Assembly (NCBI RefSeq): GCF_002386345.1
Contig: NZ_CP023507.1
Location: forward strand, 1,240,001 to 1,304,000
DNA from: Streptococcus oralis
Lineage (GTDB): Bacteria; Bacillota; Bacilli; Lactobacillales; Streptococcaceae
DNA length: 64,000 nucleotides
Direction of reading: 5' to 3'
Shown: positions 46,144 to 55,194 of the stretch, one piece after another
Layout of the letters: each line of letters begins with the position of its first letter
Numbering within the stretch: the stretch's first letter is position 1
The notes under the pieces: model-generated
The model's input: the letters and a program-made list of their open reading frames with translations, nothing else
What the model was told of the DNA's origin: nothing
Databases searched by the model: none
Made by a program: the position numbers and the translations under genes

Positions 46144-46935
46144 ATGACTTATTTACCCGTTGCTCTGACCATTGCTGGGACAGACCCCAGTGGCGGTGCT
46201 GGCATTATGGCTGACTTAAAGTCGTTCCAAGCTAGAGATGTCTATGGAATGGCAGTTGTGACCAGTCTTGTCGCTCAAAATACAAGAGGCGTTCAATTAA
46301 TCGAGCACGTCTCCAACCAAATGCTGGAAGCTCAATTGGAAAGTGTCTTTTCGGATATCAAGCCTCAGGCTGTAAAAACTGGGATGTTGGCAACTACTGA
46401 AATCATGGAGATCATCCAACCCTACCTTAAAAAGCTGGATTGTCCCTATGTGCTGGACCCTGTTATGGTCGCTACAAGTGGGGACACCCTGATAGATACT
46501 AGTGCGAGAAGCTACCTAAAAACAAACTTGCTTCCCCTTGCTACCATCATCACCCCCAATCTTCCTGAGGCAGAAGAGATTGTTGGTTTTTCAATCCATG
46601 ATCCAGAAGACATGCAACGTGCTGGTCGCCTGATTTTAAAAGAATTTGGCCCTCAGTCTGTAGTTATCAAAGGTGGTCATCTTGAAGGTGGTGCCAAGGA
46701 TTTCCTCTTTACCAAGGAGGAACAATTTGTCTGGGAAAGTCCACGAATTCAAACCTGTCACACCCATGGTACTGGATGTACTTTTGCTGCAGTGATTACG
46801 GCTGAACTAGCCAAGGGGAAGACCCTTTATCAGGCAGTCGATAAGGCCAAGGCCTTTATCACAAAAGCCATCCAAGACGCCCCTCAACTCGGTCATGGTT
46901 CTGGCCCAGTCAACCATACAAGTTTTAAAGATTAA
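46144..46935 (+). CDS. thiD: HMP/HMP-P kinase
   Basis: ThiD phosphorylates hydroxymethylpyrimidine (HMP) and its monophosphate in thiamin synthesis. The 263-aa ribokinase-like protein has PVALTIAGTDPSGGAGIMAD at residues 5-24, the family signature, and the GTGCTFAAVITAELAKG anion hole and catalytic Asp region near 214. It is alone on the plus strand, convergent with thiE, and is under a TPP riboswitch. A bidirectional terminator follows. Confidence 0.95.
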   Translation: MTYLPVALTIAGTDPSGGAGIMADLKSFQARDVYGMAVVTSLVAQNTRGVQLIEHVSNQMLEAQLESVFSDIKPQAVKTGMLATTEIMEIIQPYLKKLDCPYVLDPVMVATSGDTLIDTSARSYLKTNLLPLATIITPNLPEAEEIVGFSIHDPEDMQRAGRLILKEFGPQSVVIKGGHLEGGAKDFLFTKEEQFVWESPRIQTCHTHGTGCTFAAVITAELAKGKTLYQAVDKAKAFITKAIQDAPQLGHGSGPVNHTSFKD

Positions 46936-46936
46936 G

Positions 46937-46981
46937 AAAAACTCTCTAGTTCCCACTTTAAGGGAATTAGAGAGTTTTTGA
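46937..46981. terminator. Bidirectional terminator between thiD and thiE
   Basis: AAAACTCTCTAGTTCCC / GGGAATTAGAGAGTTTTT with one mismatch. Confidence 0.85.
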
Positions 46982-47614
46982 TTAGGAAATCATGTCATCC
47001 AGCTTTGTTAAAAATGCTTGCGTTTTTGCCTCTATATCTTCTGCCTGCATCAAATCACGAACAACGGCTACTCCAGCTATGCCAGTTGCAGCAAGTTGGT
47101 CAATATTCTCTGACGTCAAGCCTCCAATAGCAACTACTGGAATGGCGACCATTTGGCAAATGGTTTTCAAGGTTGAAATCAAGGTGATAGGTGCATTTTC
47201 TTTGGTAGTTGTCGGGAAAATAGCTCCTGTCCCCAAGTAATCTGCACCCGATGTTTCTGCTTCAAGAGCTCTTTTTACTGTTTTAGCAGTGACACCGAGG
47301 ATTTTTTCAGGACCCAATACTTGGCGGGCAACCGAAACTGGTAGTTCATCGTCGCCAATATGCAAACCTGCAGCATCGACTGCAAGACAGATATCCAACC
47401 GATCATCGATAATCAAGGGCACCTGATAGGCGTCTGTTATTTCCTTGACTTGTTTTGCCAGCTGATAGTATTGGTTGGTGGTGAGATTTTTTTCTCGTAA
47501 TTGAATGATGGTAACACCTGAACGGCAGGCCGTCTCAACTTTTTCAAGAAAGCTTTCCAAGGAATCTTGGTAGCGATTGGTTACTAGATACAGTCTAAAT
47601 GCTTCTCTATTCAT
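46982..47614 (-). CDS. thiE: Thiamin-phosphate synthase
   Basis: ThiE joins HMP-PP and THZ-P to make thiamin phosphate. The 210-aa TIM-barrel has the substrate motif QLREKN near residue 38, LHIGDDELP near 87, [16 protein letters not shown] near 104, and PTTTKENAP near 133, with the phosphate loop in AIGGLT near 162. It overlaps thiM by 8 bases on the same strand, typical of a coupled pair. Last gene of the thiM-thiE end of the salvage operon. Confidence 0.93.
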   Translation of the reverse strand: MNREAFRLYLVTNRYQDSLESFLEKVETACRSGVTIIQLREKNLTTNQYYQLAKQVKEITDAYQVPLIIDDRLDICLAVDAAGLHIGDDELPVSVARQVLGPEKILGVTAKTVKRALEAETSGADYLGTGAIFPTTTKENAPITLISTLKTICQMVAIPVVAIGGLTSENIDQLAATGIAGVAVVRDLMQAEDIEAKTQAFLTKLDDMIS

Positions 47615-48410
47615 AAAAGTCTCCTTTGATGGCTTTTAGCCAGTTTTCATCTCTTTTTAGGAGAGAGAGTTGATTGAGAACTTGGTAACGAAAACCTTCC
47701 AATCCCATTCCTTGAACAAGAATTCTCTCAGCAGCGATATTGAGATAAGAAACTGCTAGGCAGGAAGCTTCAAAGGCAGTCTTTCCTTGGCTGAGAAAAA
47801 CGGTTGTCAAGGCTCCAACCAGGTCTCCTGTCCCTGTTATCCAGTCCAATTCTGCACAGCCATTCCTCAATACAGCAACTTGATTTTCTGAAACGATGAG
47901 GTCCTTGGGGCCAGTGACTAAAAATGACATACCAGGATAAAGCTGACACCAGTCTTTCAAGACTTGGAGCAAATCCTCAGTTTCTTGATCTTTAGCACTC
48001 GCATCGACCCCAACTCCGTGGTGTTTTAAACCAACAAGACTTCGGATTTCCGACATATTTCCTTTAAGGACCGTGGGATTGTATTCTAAAAGATCTGTGA
48101 CTAGGTCCTTACGAATGGATGAAGCTGCTACGCCAACCGCATCTACTACCATTGGGAGGCCAGCTTGAGCTGCATAAGTAGCTGCCATGCGGATTGCTTT
48201 CTCCTTCTCAGCTGACAAATGCCCCAGATTGATAAAGAGAGCTTGGCTTTGTTTGGTAAAATCAAGAACCTCACGGGGATCATCTGCCATGACAGGTTTA
48301 GATCCCAGAGCCAAAATTCCATTGGCCAGCATCTCACAGGAAATCTCATTGGTGATGCAGTGAATTAAGGAGCTGGAGGTTAGAGGAAAGGGATTTGTAA
48401 ATTCCTGCAT
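47607..48410 (-). CDS. thiM: Hydroxyethylthiazole kinase
   Basis: ThiM phosphorylates hydroxyethylthiazole (THZ). The 267-aa ribokinase-fold protein has the ITNEI segment near residue 20, [11 protein letters not shown] near 39, [16 protein letters not shown] near 88, NMSEI near 118, and the catalytic [15 protein letters not shown] near 201. It follows thiW with a one-base overlap. THZ and HMP are scavenged and joined by this set. Confidence 0.94.
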   Translation of the reverse strand: MQEFTNPFPLTSSSLIHCITNEISCEMLANGILALGSKPVMADDPREVLDFTKQSQALFINLGHLSAEKEKAIRMAATYAAQAGLPMVVDAVGVAASSIRKDLVTDLLEYNPTVLKGNMSEIRSLVGLKHHGVGVDASAKDQETEDLLQVLKDWCQLYPGMSFLVTGPKDLIVSENQVAVLRNGCAELDWITGTGDLVGALTTVFLSQGKTAFEASCLAVSYLNIAAERILVQGMGLEGFRYQVLNQLSLLKRDENWLKAIKGDFYE

Positions 48411-48934
48411 CAGTCTATCCTTTCTCCAAAGAAATATCCCTGCACTTTTTTAAAGAATTCCTGCTTGATTAAAAATCGAAAGGCAAGAAAAGCTATGGCT
48501 GTACCAATCAAGGTTGCTCCAAAAAATCTAGGAGTGTAGATAAACCAGCTAAGCTTGGCCGCAGATCCTGTAAAGAGAACCATGACAGGATAGGAAACAA
48601 TGGAACCGATAATCCCTGTTCCCAAGATTTCTCCTAGAGCAGAATAGCGAAATTTCCGACCATACTTATAAAAGAGACCTGCAAGGAGGGCTCCAAAAGT
48701 AGCTCCTGTTAGGGCCAAAGGGGGAATACCTTGAGTCGTCATACGGATAAAGGCTGTGACTGTAGCCATGACCAAGGCATAAACAGGTCCCATCAAAATC
48801 CCTGCAAGAATGTTGACTACACTGGACATTGGTGCCATTCCTTCAATTCGAAAGATGGGTGTAAGTACTACGTCAAGAGCAATCATCATGGATAAAATGG
48901 TTAATTTGTGAACTTGTAGTTGGTGGTTTCTCAT
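48410..48934 (-). CDS. thiW: ThiW, predicted thiazole ECF transporter S component
   Basis: A 174-aa membrane protein with about five hydrophobic segments. It belongs to the ThiW family, always found with thiM or thiE, and is thought to be the substrate-binding S subunit of an ECF importer for hydroxyethylthiazole. It uses a T component and ATPase supplied by another ECF module; the cbiQ/ATPase genes nearby are candidates. The conserved [23 protein letters not shown] segment starts near residue 70. It overlaps thiM by one base. Confidence 0.88.
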   Translation of the reverse strand: MRNHQLQVHKLTILSMMIALDVVLTPIFRIEGMAPMSSVVNILAGILMGPVYALVMATVTAFIRMTTQGIPPLALTGATFGALLAGLFYKYGRKFRYSALGEILGTGIIGSIVSYPVMVLFTGSAAKLSWFIYTPRFFGATLIGTAIAFLAFRFLIKQEFFKKVQGYFFGERID

Positions 48935-48937
48935 TTT

Positions 48938-49630
48938 CTATTTCTTCTCTTTTTCTAAGGATTGCAAATCACTCGTCCAGGTTTGATGTTGGTAAGCCAT
49001 CTCCCAAAACTTAGCTTCCATGTGGACACTTCGGTGGAAGGCCTCTAGCATTTTTTGTTTGTCTGTCTCGTTGCTTTCGCGATAGAGCTGATTGACCAGG
49101 GCTTCTTCCTCTTTAATCTGCTGTTCTAACTCATCGGTGATATAGGTCTCAATCCACTGTTGATAAAGAGGATTCGGGGATGGTTTGCGATTAAGTGCCT
49201 TGCCCAAATCATGGTATAACCAAGGACATGGAAGCAAACTAGCAAAAGCAATGCCCAAGTTTGGCTCTGCAAACTGGCGATAAATATGAGAAATGTAATG
49301 ATAACAGGTTGGAGCGATTGGATGTTGCTCCATTTCCTGGTAGCTGATTCCTAATTCCATGAAAAATTGTTGGCGGATAAACAACTCACCCTCCACTAGA
49401 CTCTGGGCATTTTGTTTCAAGAGTCTTTTCATCTCTTGGTTTGAAGTCTTATCAGCCAAGAGGTGATAGGCTTCTGAAAAAGACTTCAGGTAGTAGGCAT
49501 CCTGAATCAGGTAATAGCGGAAAATAGAAGGTTCTAAATTCCCCTCTTGTAACTGTAAAACAAAGGGGTGATGAAAGGAAGCCTGCCAAGCTTCCTTGGA
49601 TAATTCCATCGCAATATCTGTAAATTCCAT
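48938..49630 (-). CDS. tenA: Thiaminase II, Cys type (TenA copy A)
   Basis: A 230-aa TenA-family hydrolase that salvages degraded thiamin by hydrolysing aminopyrimidine to HMP. The catalytic Cys is in LLPCPWLYHDLG near residue 134, so it is the classical TenA_C type. Also seen are the N-terminal YYLIQDAYYLKSF near 40 and the YITDELEQQIKEEE segment near 168. It is 3 bases upstream of thiW and 10 bases after the ECF T gene, all on the minus strand. Compare the second tenA gene, which lacks this Cys. Confidence 0.93.
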   Translation of the reverse strand: MEFTDIAMELSKEAWQASFHHPFVLQLQEGNLEPSIFRYYLIQDAYYLKSFSEAYHLLADKTSNQEMKRLLKQNAQSLVEGELFIRQQFFMELGISYQEMEQHPIAPTCYHYISHIYRQFAEPNLGIAFASLLPCPWLYHDLGKALNRKPSPNPLYQQWIETYITDELEQQIKEEEALVNQLYRESNETDKQKMLEAFHRSVHMEAKFWEMAYQHQTWTSDLQSLEKEKK

Positions 49631-49640
49631 AATAACTCCT

Positions 49641-50291
49641 TTATAGAAATAGGCTGGTTTGAAGCAATAAAAAGAAAAGTAGGTAGATCAATTTTGTCCT
49701 CTGAGAAATATAAAAAGTCCGATAACTATTCTCCAACTGTGCATGCTCGTCATATCCATGCGCAGATAGAGCTCTCAGGTAAAGATGGCGCCACCTAAAG
49801 ACTGTCATCAGAACCTTACTGTAAATCAGGGGAGACCAAACATGCAATTTTTGACCACGCAATAAGCAAGCTTCCTTGAGGGACTTGATTTCTTGTTGAA
49901 TGAGGGGAAAGGCATTGAATACCACAATTAAGGCATAGGCCCAAGACCGTGATAACCCCTTTTGAGCCAAGTACAAGAGAAGCTCTTTTAAGGAAATACT
50001 GGAAACAAAGACAAGACAGATACAAACCGTCACAAAGGCCCTCGTTCCAAGTATCACTGCCTGCGAAGCATCCCCATGTAACTGTACTGCCCAGTAATTG
50101 GCAAAAGATGGTAAAATGGCGAGCAAGAGCATCCAAGCCAACAATTTAAATCGACGGTAGTAGAGCATGAAGAGAATGCAAAATGCGACTACTGAAAGAT
50201 TAAGAGCAATCGAAGGAATGAAAGATGTTTCCAAGGATAAAATTAGAAAGAAGAGACCGATTATCGGTGTCTGGGTTGCTACTTTGACCAT
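49641..50291 (-). CDS. ECF transporter T component (CbiQ/YkoC-like)
   Basis: A 216-aa membrane protein with several hydrophobic segments (about residues 8-28, 31-48, 55-72, 90-115, 195-213), the T component that couples ATPases to the substrate-binding S subunit in ECF importers. The coupling helix region SLKEACLLRGQKL contains the Ala-Arg-Gly motif (ARG variant LLRGQ) near 143. It directly follows the double ATPase gene, with a one-base gap. Its role with YkoE is thiamin-precursor uptake. Confidence 0.88.
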   Translation of the reverse strand: MVKVATQTPIIGLFFLILSLETSFIPSIALNLSVVAFCILFMLYYRRFKLLAWMLLLAILPSFANYWAVQLHGDASQAVILGTRAFVTVCICLVFVSSISLKELLLYLAQKGLSRSWAYALIVVFNAFPLIQQEIKSLKEACLLRGQKLHVWSPLIYSKVLMTVFRWRHLYLRALSAHGYDEHAQLENSYRTFYISQRTKLIYLLFFLLLQTSLFL

Positions 50292-50292
50292 A

Positions 50293-51678
50293 CTACTTCA
50301 CCTCCCCTTGAGTATTGATACTCCGAGATGTGAGAGGTTTGCTGATGGTCACGTCTTTGAGATGACTAAGCCCCTCACTCGTCATCTCAATCCAATAATC
50401 AACCACAGAAATCAAGGGATCTAAACGATGGCTAATGATCAGAAAACTTCTTCCTTGATTTCTGTCCTCCAGAATCCACTGACAAAAGTAGTCGCAGGCT
50501 CTATCATCCAAACCAGCAAATGGCTCATCTAGCAAGATCACAGAAGCCTTGCTGGTCAAGATGGTCAAAAGCTGAAGAATCTTTTGTTGACCACCACTTA
50601 ATTGATAGGGACTCTTATCAAGCGCCTGCTCCAGATTAAAATATCGTAAAGCTTGGAGAATCCGCTGATTTCTTTCAGAGTCTGGACTATCTAATTGCAG
50701 TTCCTCTCGCAGACTGACTCGGATAAACTGCTTCTCAGCTTCCTGAACAACACCTGTCAAGTCACGATACAAACTCTTTTTCTTTTTCAGGACCGAACCC
50801 TTCCAAGTAATGCGCCCTTTATACTTTTGAAATTGAAGAATTGAGCGAAAGAGGGTTGATTTCCCGACACCATTATCACCCAAGATACAAGAAATTCCTT
50901 GGTAGAATGTAAAATCAGAAATGGAAAAGAGGGGGCGATAATCTAGCTCACAAGTCGTTCTGTCCATGTGGAATAGTTCTGGGCTAGGAGCAACTTTCTT
51001 TGAAGCAACCTGTGTCATCTCAGAGCAAGGGATTTGAAACACCTCCCTTAACTGGCCGTCTCTTAGCTCCACCATATGGTCGATATAGGCTTCATAGTCT
51101 GATAAATCATGGTCGCACAGGATGACTGTCTTCCCATTAGAGACCAACTCTTTTAGAATCTCTAGGATCTCTAGCCTACTTTTTCGATCAATGGAAGCAA
51201 AGGGTTCATCCAAGAGATAGACCCTAGGGTTCATAGCAAAAAGAACAGCCAGTGCAGCCTTTTGCTTTTCCCCACCTGATAAGTGATGAATGGGACGGTG
51301 CAAAATCGCCTTGCAGCGACATTGCTGGACCACCTCTGCTATTTTAGAATCAATTTCCTGAACGAGATGCCCAATATTTTCCAAGGTAAAAATCAGCTCC
51401 TCAAACAAGTTCTCCATGGTAAATTGGTGATTGGGATTTTGAAAGAGAATGCCGACCGTCTGAACACGTTCAACGATTGAAAGCTGACTGACCTGGTTTC
51501 CATCTATCAGGACTTGACCACTATAGGGTAAGGAAGTGACCTGGGCAATGATTTGAAAGAGACTGGATTTTCCTGAACCACTGCTCCCAACTAACAAGGT
51601 AAAAGCTTGCTCATGAAAAGTAAAATCAATCGGCTCCGAAAAGATTGGGGATTGAATCCCTCTTAATTCCAGGCCCAT
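50293..51678 (-). CDS. Tandem ABC ATPase for thiamin-precursor ECF transporter (YkoD-like)
   Basis: A 461-aa protein with two ABC domains in one chain, the energising unit of the YkoEDC-type importer. Domain 1: Walker A GSSGSGKSS near 32, signature LSGGEKQKAALAVLF near 128, Walker B YLLDEPFASID near 150. Domain 2: GDNGVGKST near 268, LSGGQQKILQLL near 360, ILLDEPFAGLDDR near 383. It overlaps or abuts ykoE-like and cbiQ-like genes, one operon. The TPP riboswitch upstream shows the pathway. Confidence 0.92.
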   Translation of the reverse strand: MGLELRGIQSPIFSEPIDFTFHEQAFTLLVGSSGSGKSSLFQIIAQVTSLPYSGQVLIDGNQVSQLSIVERVQTVGILFQNPNHQFTMENLFEELIFTLENIGHLVQEIDSKIAEVVQQCRCKAILHRPIHHLSGGEKQKAALAVLFAMNPRVYLLDEPFASIDRKSRLEILEILKELVSNGKTVILCDHDLSDYEAYIDHMVELRDGQLREVFQIPCSEMTQVASKKVAPSPELFHMDRTTCELDYRPLFSISDFTFYQGISCILGDNGVGKSTLFRSILQFQKYKGRITWKGSVLKKKKSLYRDLTGVVQEAEKQFIRVSLREELQLDSPDSERNQRILQALRYFNLEQALDKSPYQLSGGQQKILQLLTILTSKASVILLDEPFAGLDDRACDYFCQWILEDRNQGRSFLIISHRLDPLISVVDYWIEMTSEGLSHLKDVTISKPLTSRSINTQGEVK

Positions 51679-52239
51679 CTATGCCTTTCCTCCAGCTGCA
51701 AACTGATGATAGAGTTTGACAATGGCACGAACCAAAATGGTACAGAAGAAAAAGACGGAAATAAAACGCACCACCAGCAAGGAAAGGACAAAAGGAAGGG
51801 AGAAGGCATAGTAACCTAATTTAATGTATTCATAGACAAAGCTAAAAAGGGTAATCCCAATACTATTAGCAGTTAGAGAGAGCCAACTTTCATAGCGATT
51901 CTTGGTTACGAGAAAACCAAATTCACTTCCCAGACCTTGAACCAAGCCAGACAAAAGAGCTCCTAGACCGAATTGGCTACCATAAAGGACTTCAGCAAGT
52001 GCAGCAAGCACTTCTCCAATCGTTGCACTTCCGACTCTTGGAACAAAGATAGCTGCAATGGGTGCAGCCATACACCAGAGACCAAAGAGAATTTCATTGG
52101 CAAAGGCCTGCAAACCAAGAGGGGCCAAGATCAGGGTGAGAATATCAAACAGATAGCCTGAACCCACAAAAACGCCACCAAAAAAGATAGACAAGAAAGC
52201 AAGCAAGATAACATCTTTTAACTGCCATTTTTTCAACAT
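51679..52239 (-). CDS. ykoE: YkoE-like ECF transporter S component
   Basis: A 186-aa membrane S component, predicted to bind HMP or other thiamin precursors. The start is MLKKWQLKDVILLAFLSIFFG at 52239 with AAAAAGGAG 6 to 8 bases ahead; an upstream in-frame ATG at 52272 lacks a site. About five to six membrane segments are visible. The family alignment end is AIVKLYHQFAAGGKA. It is the first gene downstream of a TPP riboswitch with terminator, so thiamin shuts off this importer. Confidence 0.88.
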   Translation of the reverse strand: MLKKWQLKDVILLAFLSIFFGGVFVGSGYLFDILTLILAPLGLQAFANEILFGLWCMAAPIAAIFVPRVGSATIGEVLAALAEVLYGSQFGLGALLSGLVQGLGSEFGFLVTKNRYESWLSLTANSIGITLFSFVYEYIKLGYYAFSLPFVLSLLVVRFISVFFFCTILVRAIVKLYHQFAAGGKA

Positions 52240-52324
52240 AAAAAACTCCTTTTTTAAAGAAAAGTGGGGCATTCAAGGTGAGCTACCGAAAGGCTTGCCG
52301 TCAAGCCTATCCTCTTTTGATAAA

Positions 52325-52362
52325 CAAAAAAACTCCAATTACAATTAAGAATTAGAGTTTAC
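52325..52362 (-). terminator. Riboswitch-controlled terminator before ykoE
   Basis: Minus strand AAACTCTAATT / AATTGGAGTTTTTTT, one mismatch, U run. Formation under TPP-bound conditions would stop ykoE transcription. Confidence 0.75.
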
Positions 52363-52409
52363 CTTACAAGATTAGACAGTTCTTTTCGACATACGAAAAA
52401 AACCTTTTC

Positions 52410-52481
52410 ACATTTCCCTTCGCCAGTCTTAACTGTATCAGGTTCAATGGGTATCATCTCAGCCTAAGGCACCCCAAATGT
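52410..52481 (-). ncRNA. TPP riboswitch upstream of the ykoEDC-tenA-thi operon
   Basis: Minus strand, P1 ACATTT / AAATGT. Conserved elements: GGGGTGCC, GGCTGAGATG, ACCC, TTGAACCTGATACAGTTA, and GGCGAAGGGAAATGT. It lies before the terminator 52325-52362. Confidence 0.95.
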
Positions 52482-52609
52482 CTTTATTATTTTATTACTG
52501 GACCAGTATAACAGAAATTGAAAGCCCTAGCAAGATATTTGACTGGAAAATATATTTATATAGTTTGTTTGTTCATTCTTTTAATCTACATAAAAGTATT
52601 GAATCTGTC

Positions 52610-53278
52610 CTATAATTCATAACCGATATTAAAAAAGGCTAATTCCAAAGCAACTGCTTGATTCCAGCGTTGCTGAAGTTCTGTCAAATCTTCTCGATTT
52701 TTCCCGACACGATTAAGTTCATCAACCAGAAATTGAACCCACTCTGTAAAGAAAGGACCTCTGTGGAGATTGACCCATTCTAAATGAATATAGGCTTCAG
52801 GTAGAGCCAAATCTTTAGAACCCCAGTCTAAATAGAGACCTTCTGCAATGACCAGCATGACCAAAAGATGAGCATAGTCTGATGAAGTCACAGCAGAATA
52901 CATTAGCTCCTGAAACGCTTTTGTTATAGGGTGCAAGGTCACTTCTAGATAGTCATTCTCTGCTACTTTTAACTCTTTGAAAGCCTTTTGGAAATAACCA
53001 TCTTCATCTGCTTCAAGAAAGCCTAATTGCTTGGCAAAACGAAGTTTGGATTCAAGCTGGTCTGCGTGAGCTACACAGGCACCCAGCATGGATAAGAAGG
53101 CATCAAAGAAATGATAATCCTGAATCAGGTAGTCTTTAAAGACCTTATTCTCAATTGTCCCCGCAAAAAGTTCCTTAACAAAACGATGATTGATTGCAGC
53201 CTGCCAATCCTTCTGATTGCTTTTTAATAATTCTCCAACGGTCAAACCCGGCTCAAATGCATAGTCTTGTGTTTCCAT
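52610..53278 (-). CDS. tenA: TenA family protein, Cys-less type (TenA copy B)
   Basis: A 222-aa TenA-fold protein. At the position of the catalytic Cys in copy A it reads VIAEGLYLDWG (near 145-155), so the Cys is replaced and a Glu stands next to it, the TenA_E arrangement. TenA_E proteins are thought to act on other thiamin degradation products, for example formylaminopyrimidine. It is thus not a recent copy of the other tenA. Its own TPP riboswitch is at 53507-53578. It is separated from ykoE by another riboswitch leader. Confidence 0.85.
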   Translation of the reverse strand: METQDYAFEPGLTVGELLKSNQKDWQAAINHRFVKELFAGTIENKVFKDYLIQDYHFFDAFLSMLGACVAHADQLESKLRFAKQLGFLEADEDGYFQKAFKELKVAENDYLEVTLHPITKAFQELMYSAVTSSDYAHLLVMLVIAEGLYLDWGSKDLALPEAYIHLEWVNLHRGPFFTEWVQFLVDELNRVGKNREDLTELQQRWNQAVALELAFFNIGYEL

Positions 53279-53506
53279 ATTTACTTTTCCTCTCTTTACT
53301 CGTTCGTAATCAACAAAATACCAAGAAAATCCTAGTTTTACTTGACCTTTTTAAAGAAAAGTGGGGCATTCTAGGAGAGCTACCGAAAGACTTGCCGTCA
53401 AGCCTATCCTCTTTTGATAAACAAAAAAACTCCAATTACAAACGAGAATTAGAGTTTAGCTTACAAGATTAAACAGTTTCTTTCGACATACGAAAAAAAC
53501 CTTTTC
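53279..53506. other. Leader region of tenA copy B
   Basis: Carries the second half of the direct repeat (53353-53663) with hairpins; no separate gene is seen. Confidence 0.6.
53422..53458 (-). terminator. Riboswitch terminator before tenA copy B
   Basis: Same stem as 52325-52362: AAACTCTAATT / AATTGGAGTTTTTTT. Confidence 0.75.
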
Positions 53507-53578
53507 ACATTTCCCTTCGCCAGTCTTAACTGTATCAGGTTCAATGGGTATCATCTCAGCCTAAAGCACCCCAAATGT
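53507..53578 (-). ncRNA. TPP riboswitch upstream of tenA copy B
   Basis: Minus strand, identical in layout to the copy at 52410-52481 with one change in the P2 loop (GGTGCTTTAGG instead of CCTTAGG). Confidence 0.95.
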
Positions 53579-53691
53579 CTTTATTATTTAATTACTGGAC
53601 CAGTATAGCAAAAAATGAAAGCCCTAGCAAGATATTTGACCGAAAAATATATTTATATAGTTTCTAATAACGATTGAATCTTTCTATACAC

Positions 53692-53730
53692 GAAGAAAAA
53701 CCTCCACATCAGGTGGAGGCCGTCTTCTTT
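53692..53730 (-). terminator. lctO terminator
   Basis: CCTCCAC-atcag-GTGGAGG, with A/T flanks, at the end of lctO on the minus strand. Confidence 0.7.
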
Positions 53731-53731
53731 A

Positions 53732-54868
53732 TCAATACAATTTTAAGTCACGTGGGTCAACTGGGAAGGTTGGATTGTATGGGTTGTGACGGAGTTTGAA
53801 ATGTTTGACATCCTCAATAGTCTGAGTTCCAGATAACTGCATGACTGTCTTCAATTCTGCATTCAAGTGCTCAAAGACTTGACGCACACCAACACTACCA
53901 CCGAGAGCCAAACCATAGATCACAGGGCGACCAATAGCTACCAAGTCTGCTCCTGAAGCCAAGGCTTTAAAGACGTGTTGACCGCGACGAACACCAGAGT
54001 CAAAGACAATTGGCACACGTTTATCAACTGCTTCTGCTACTTCTTGAAGTGAGTCAAAGGCAGCTGGCCCACCGTCGATTTGGCGACCACCGTGGTTGGT
54101 TACCCAGATACCAGAAGCACCTGCGGCAAGCGAACGTTCAACGTCCTCACGGCATTGAGGCCCCTTGACATAGACAGGAAGTCCTGAGTATGTAGCGATA
54201 AATTCGACATCACGTGGAGACAAGCGTTGTTTAGCTGATTTGTAAACAAAGTCCATGGATTTTCCAGCACCTTCTGGCAGGTATTCCTCAACAATCGGCA
54301 TGCCAACTGGGAAGACAAAACCATTGCGCTTATCGACCTCACGATTCCCCCCTACAGTTGCATCTGCCGTCAAGACAATCGCTTTGTAGCCTTCAGCCTT
54401 CACACGGTCCATGATATGGCGGTTAATTCCATCATCCTTACTAAAGTAAAATTGGAACCAATGAGGTGTTCCTTGAAGAGCTTCCGTAATTTCTGGAAGG
54501 TCAACGGTAGAGTAGGAACTAGTTGTATAGAGAGAACCAAATTCATGCACACCACGCGCAGTAGCTACTTCCCCCTGCTCATTTGCCAATTTATGAGCCG
54601 CAACAGGTGCCATAATAATTGGTGAAGATAATTTTTCACCTGCAAATTCAATCTCTGTACTTGGATTTTCAACATCACAAAGCGTATGAGGAACGATGAG
54701 TTTGTGGTTAAAGGCACGGATGTTCTCGCGTAAAGTGAAAGTATCCTCTGCTCCACTAGCGATATAACCAAAGGCAGCTTTAGGAATGACTTGTTGCGCC
54801 ATTGGCTCCAAATCATAGGTGTTAATAAAATCTACAGGTCCTTCTGCATTGCTTGTTTTATATGACAT
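53732..54868 (-). CDS. lctO: L-lactate oxidase
   Basis: LctO is an FMN enzyme that oxidises lactate to pyruvate and hydrogen peroxide, working with SpxB to make peroxide. The 378-aa protein has the family signatures GYIASGAEDTFTLREN near residue 34, IMAPVAAHKLA near 85, and GIWVTNHGGRQIDGG near 253 (His and Arg for proton abstraction), and DSGVRRGQHVFKALASGADLV near 292. A cre-like site lies ahead of it. It stands between the thiamin and restriction loci. Confidence 0.95.
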   Translation of the reverse strand: MSYKTSNAEGPVDFINTYDLEPMAQQVIPKAAFGYIASGAEDTFTLRENIRAFNHKLIVPHTLCDVENPSTEIEFAGEKLSSPIIMAPVAAHKLANEQGEVATARGVHEFGSLYTTSSYSTVDLPEITEALQGTPHWFQFYFSKDDGINRHIMDRVKAEGYKAIVLTADATVGGNREVDKRNGFVFPVGMPIVEEYLPEGAGKSMDFVYKSAKQRLSPRDVEFIATYSGLPVYVKGPQCREDVERSLAAGASGIWVTNHGGRQIDGGPAAFDSLQEVAEAVDKRVPIVFDSGVRRGQHVFKALASGADLVAIGRPVIYGLALGGSVGVRQVFEHLNAELKTVMQLSGTQTIEDVKHFKLRHNPYNPTFPVDPRDLKLY

Positions 54869-54886
54869 AAAGTGTCCTCCTTATTA

Positions 54887-54900
54887 AGTAAGCGTTTACT
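54887..54900 (-). promoter_or_regulatory. cre-like site of lctO
   Basis: AGTAAGCGTTTACT matches TGWAANCGNTNWCA at 12 of 14 positions. It is 19 to 32 bases before the start codon. Confidence 0.6.
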
Positions 54901-55065
54901 TTATCTTACATTAACTATCTTACTTCTTTTTCAGAATTTTTTCAAAAATTTTGTCTGGAAATTTCAAACTGATTATCTGAATATGCCCCAAAAAAGAGAG
55001 GACTCTCATTCTACCATTATCCTATATTCATCTTACCTTTAGAAACCTTTGTTTTATTGCCCACA

Positions 55066-55107
55066 TATAAAAAATCAGATAATCCTAGTGACTACCTGAT
55101 TTTTTAT
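55066..55107 (-). terminator. Terminator after res
   Basis: Minus strand AAAAAATCAGGTAG-tcactagga-TTATCTGATTTTTT, near-perfect stem with a U run, 88 to 129 bases beyond the res stop. Confidence 0.7.
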
Positions 55108-55194
55108 GTTTTATAATCTATCTAATAAAACTACTATTGGAATTATTGAACAAAATACTTTCACATAGTAAATTATTATCGAGAAATCATCATA

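Larger units (their letters stand above)
52256..52567 (-). repeat. Direct repeat, copy 1: TPP riboswitch leader block
   Basis: A segment of about 312 bases is repeated about 1,097 bases further on (53353-53663) with roughly 90% identity. It contains promoter, riboswitch, terminator and a second hairpin (AGGCTTG-acgg-CAAGCCT). Flanking the second tenA gene, it could drive its loss by recombination. Confidence 0.85.
53353..53663 (-). repeat. Direct repeat, copy 2: TPP riboswitch leader block
   Basis: Second copy of the block at 52256-52567. Both ends match well beyond the riboswitch, including GCCCTAGCAAGATATTTGAC and the downstream hairpin. Confidence 0.85.
54869..55194. other. Intergenic region between lctO and res
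   Basis: No gene. It holds the lctO cre-like site, and a terminator hairpin (55066-55107). Confidence 0.6.

Noticed and set aside
54100..54342. Minus-strand alternate-frame ORF inside lctO
   Set aside because: Different frame of an established gene, no family match.
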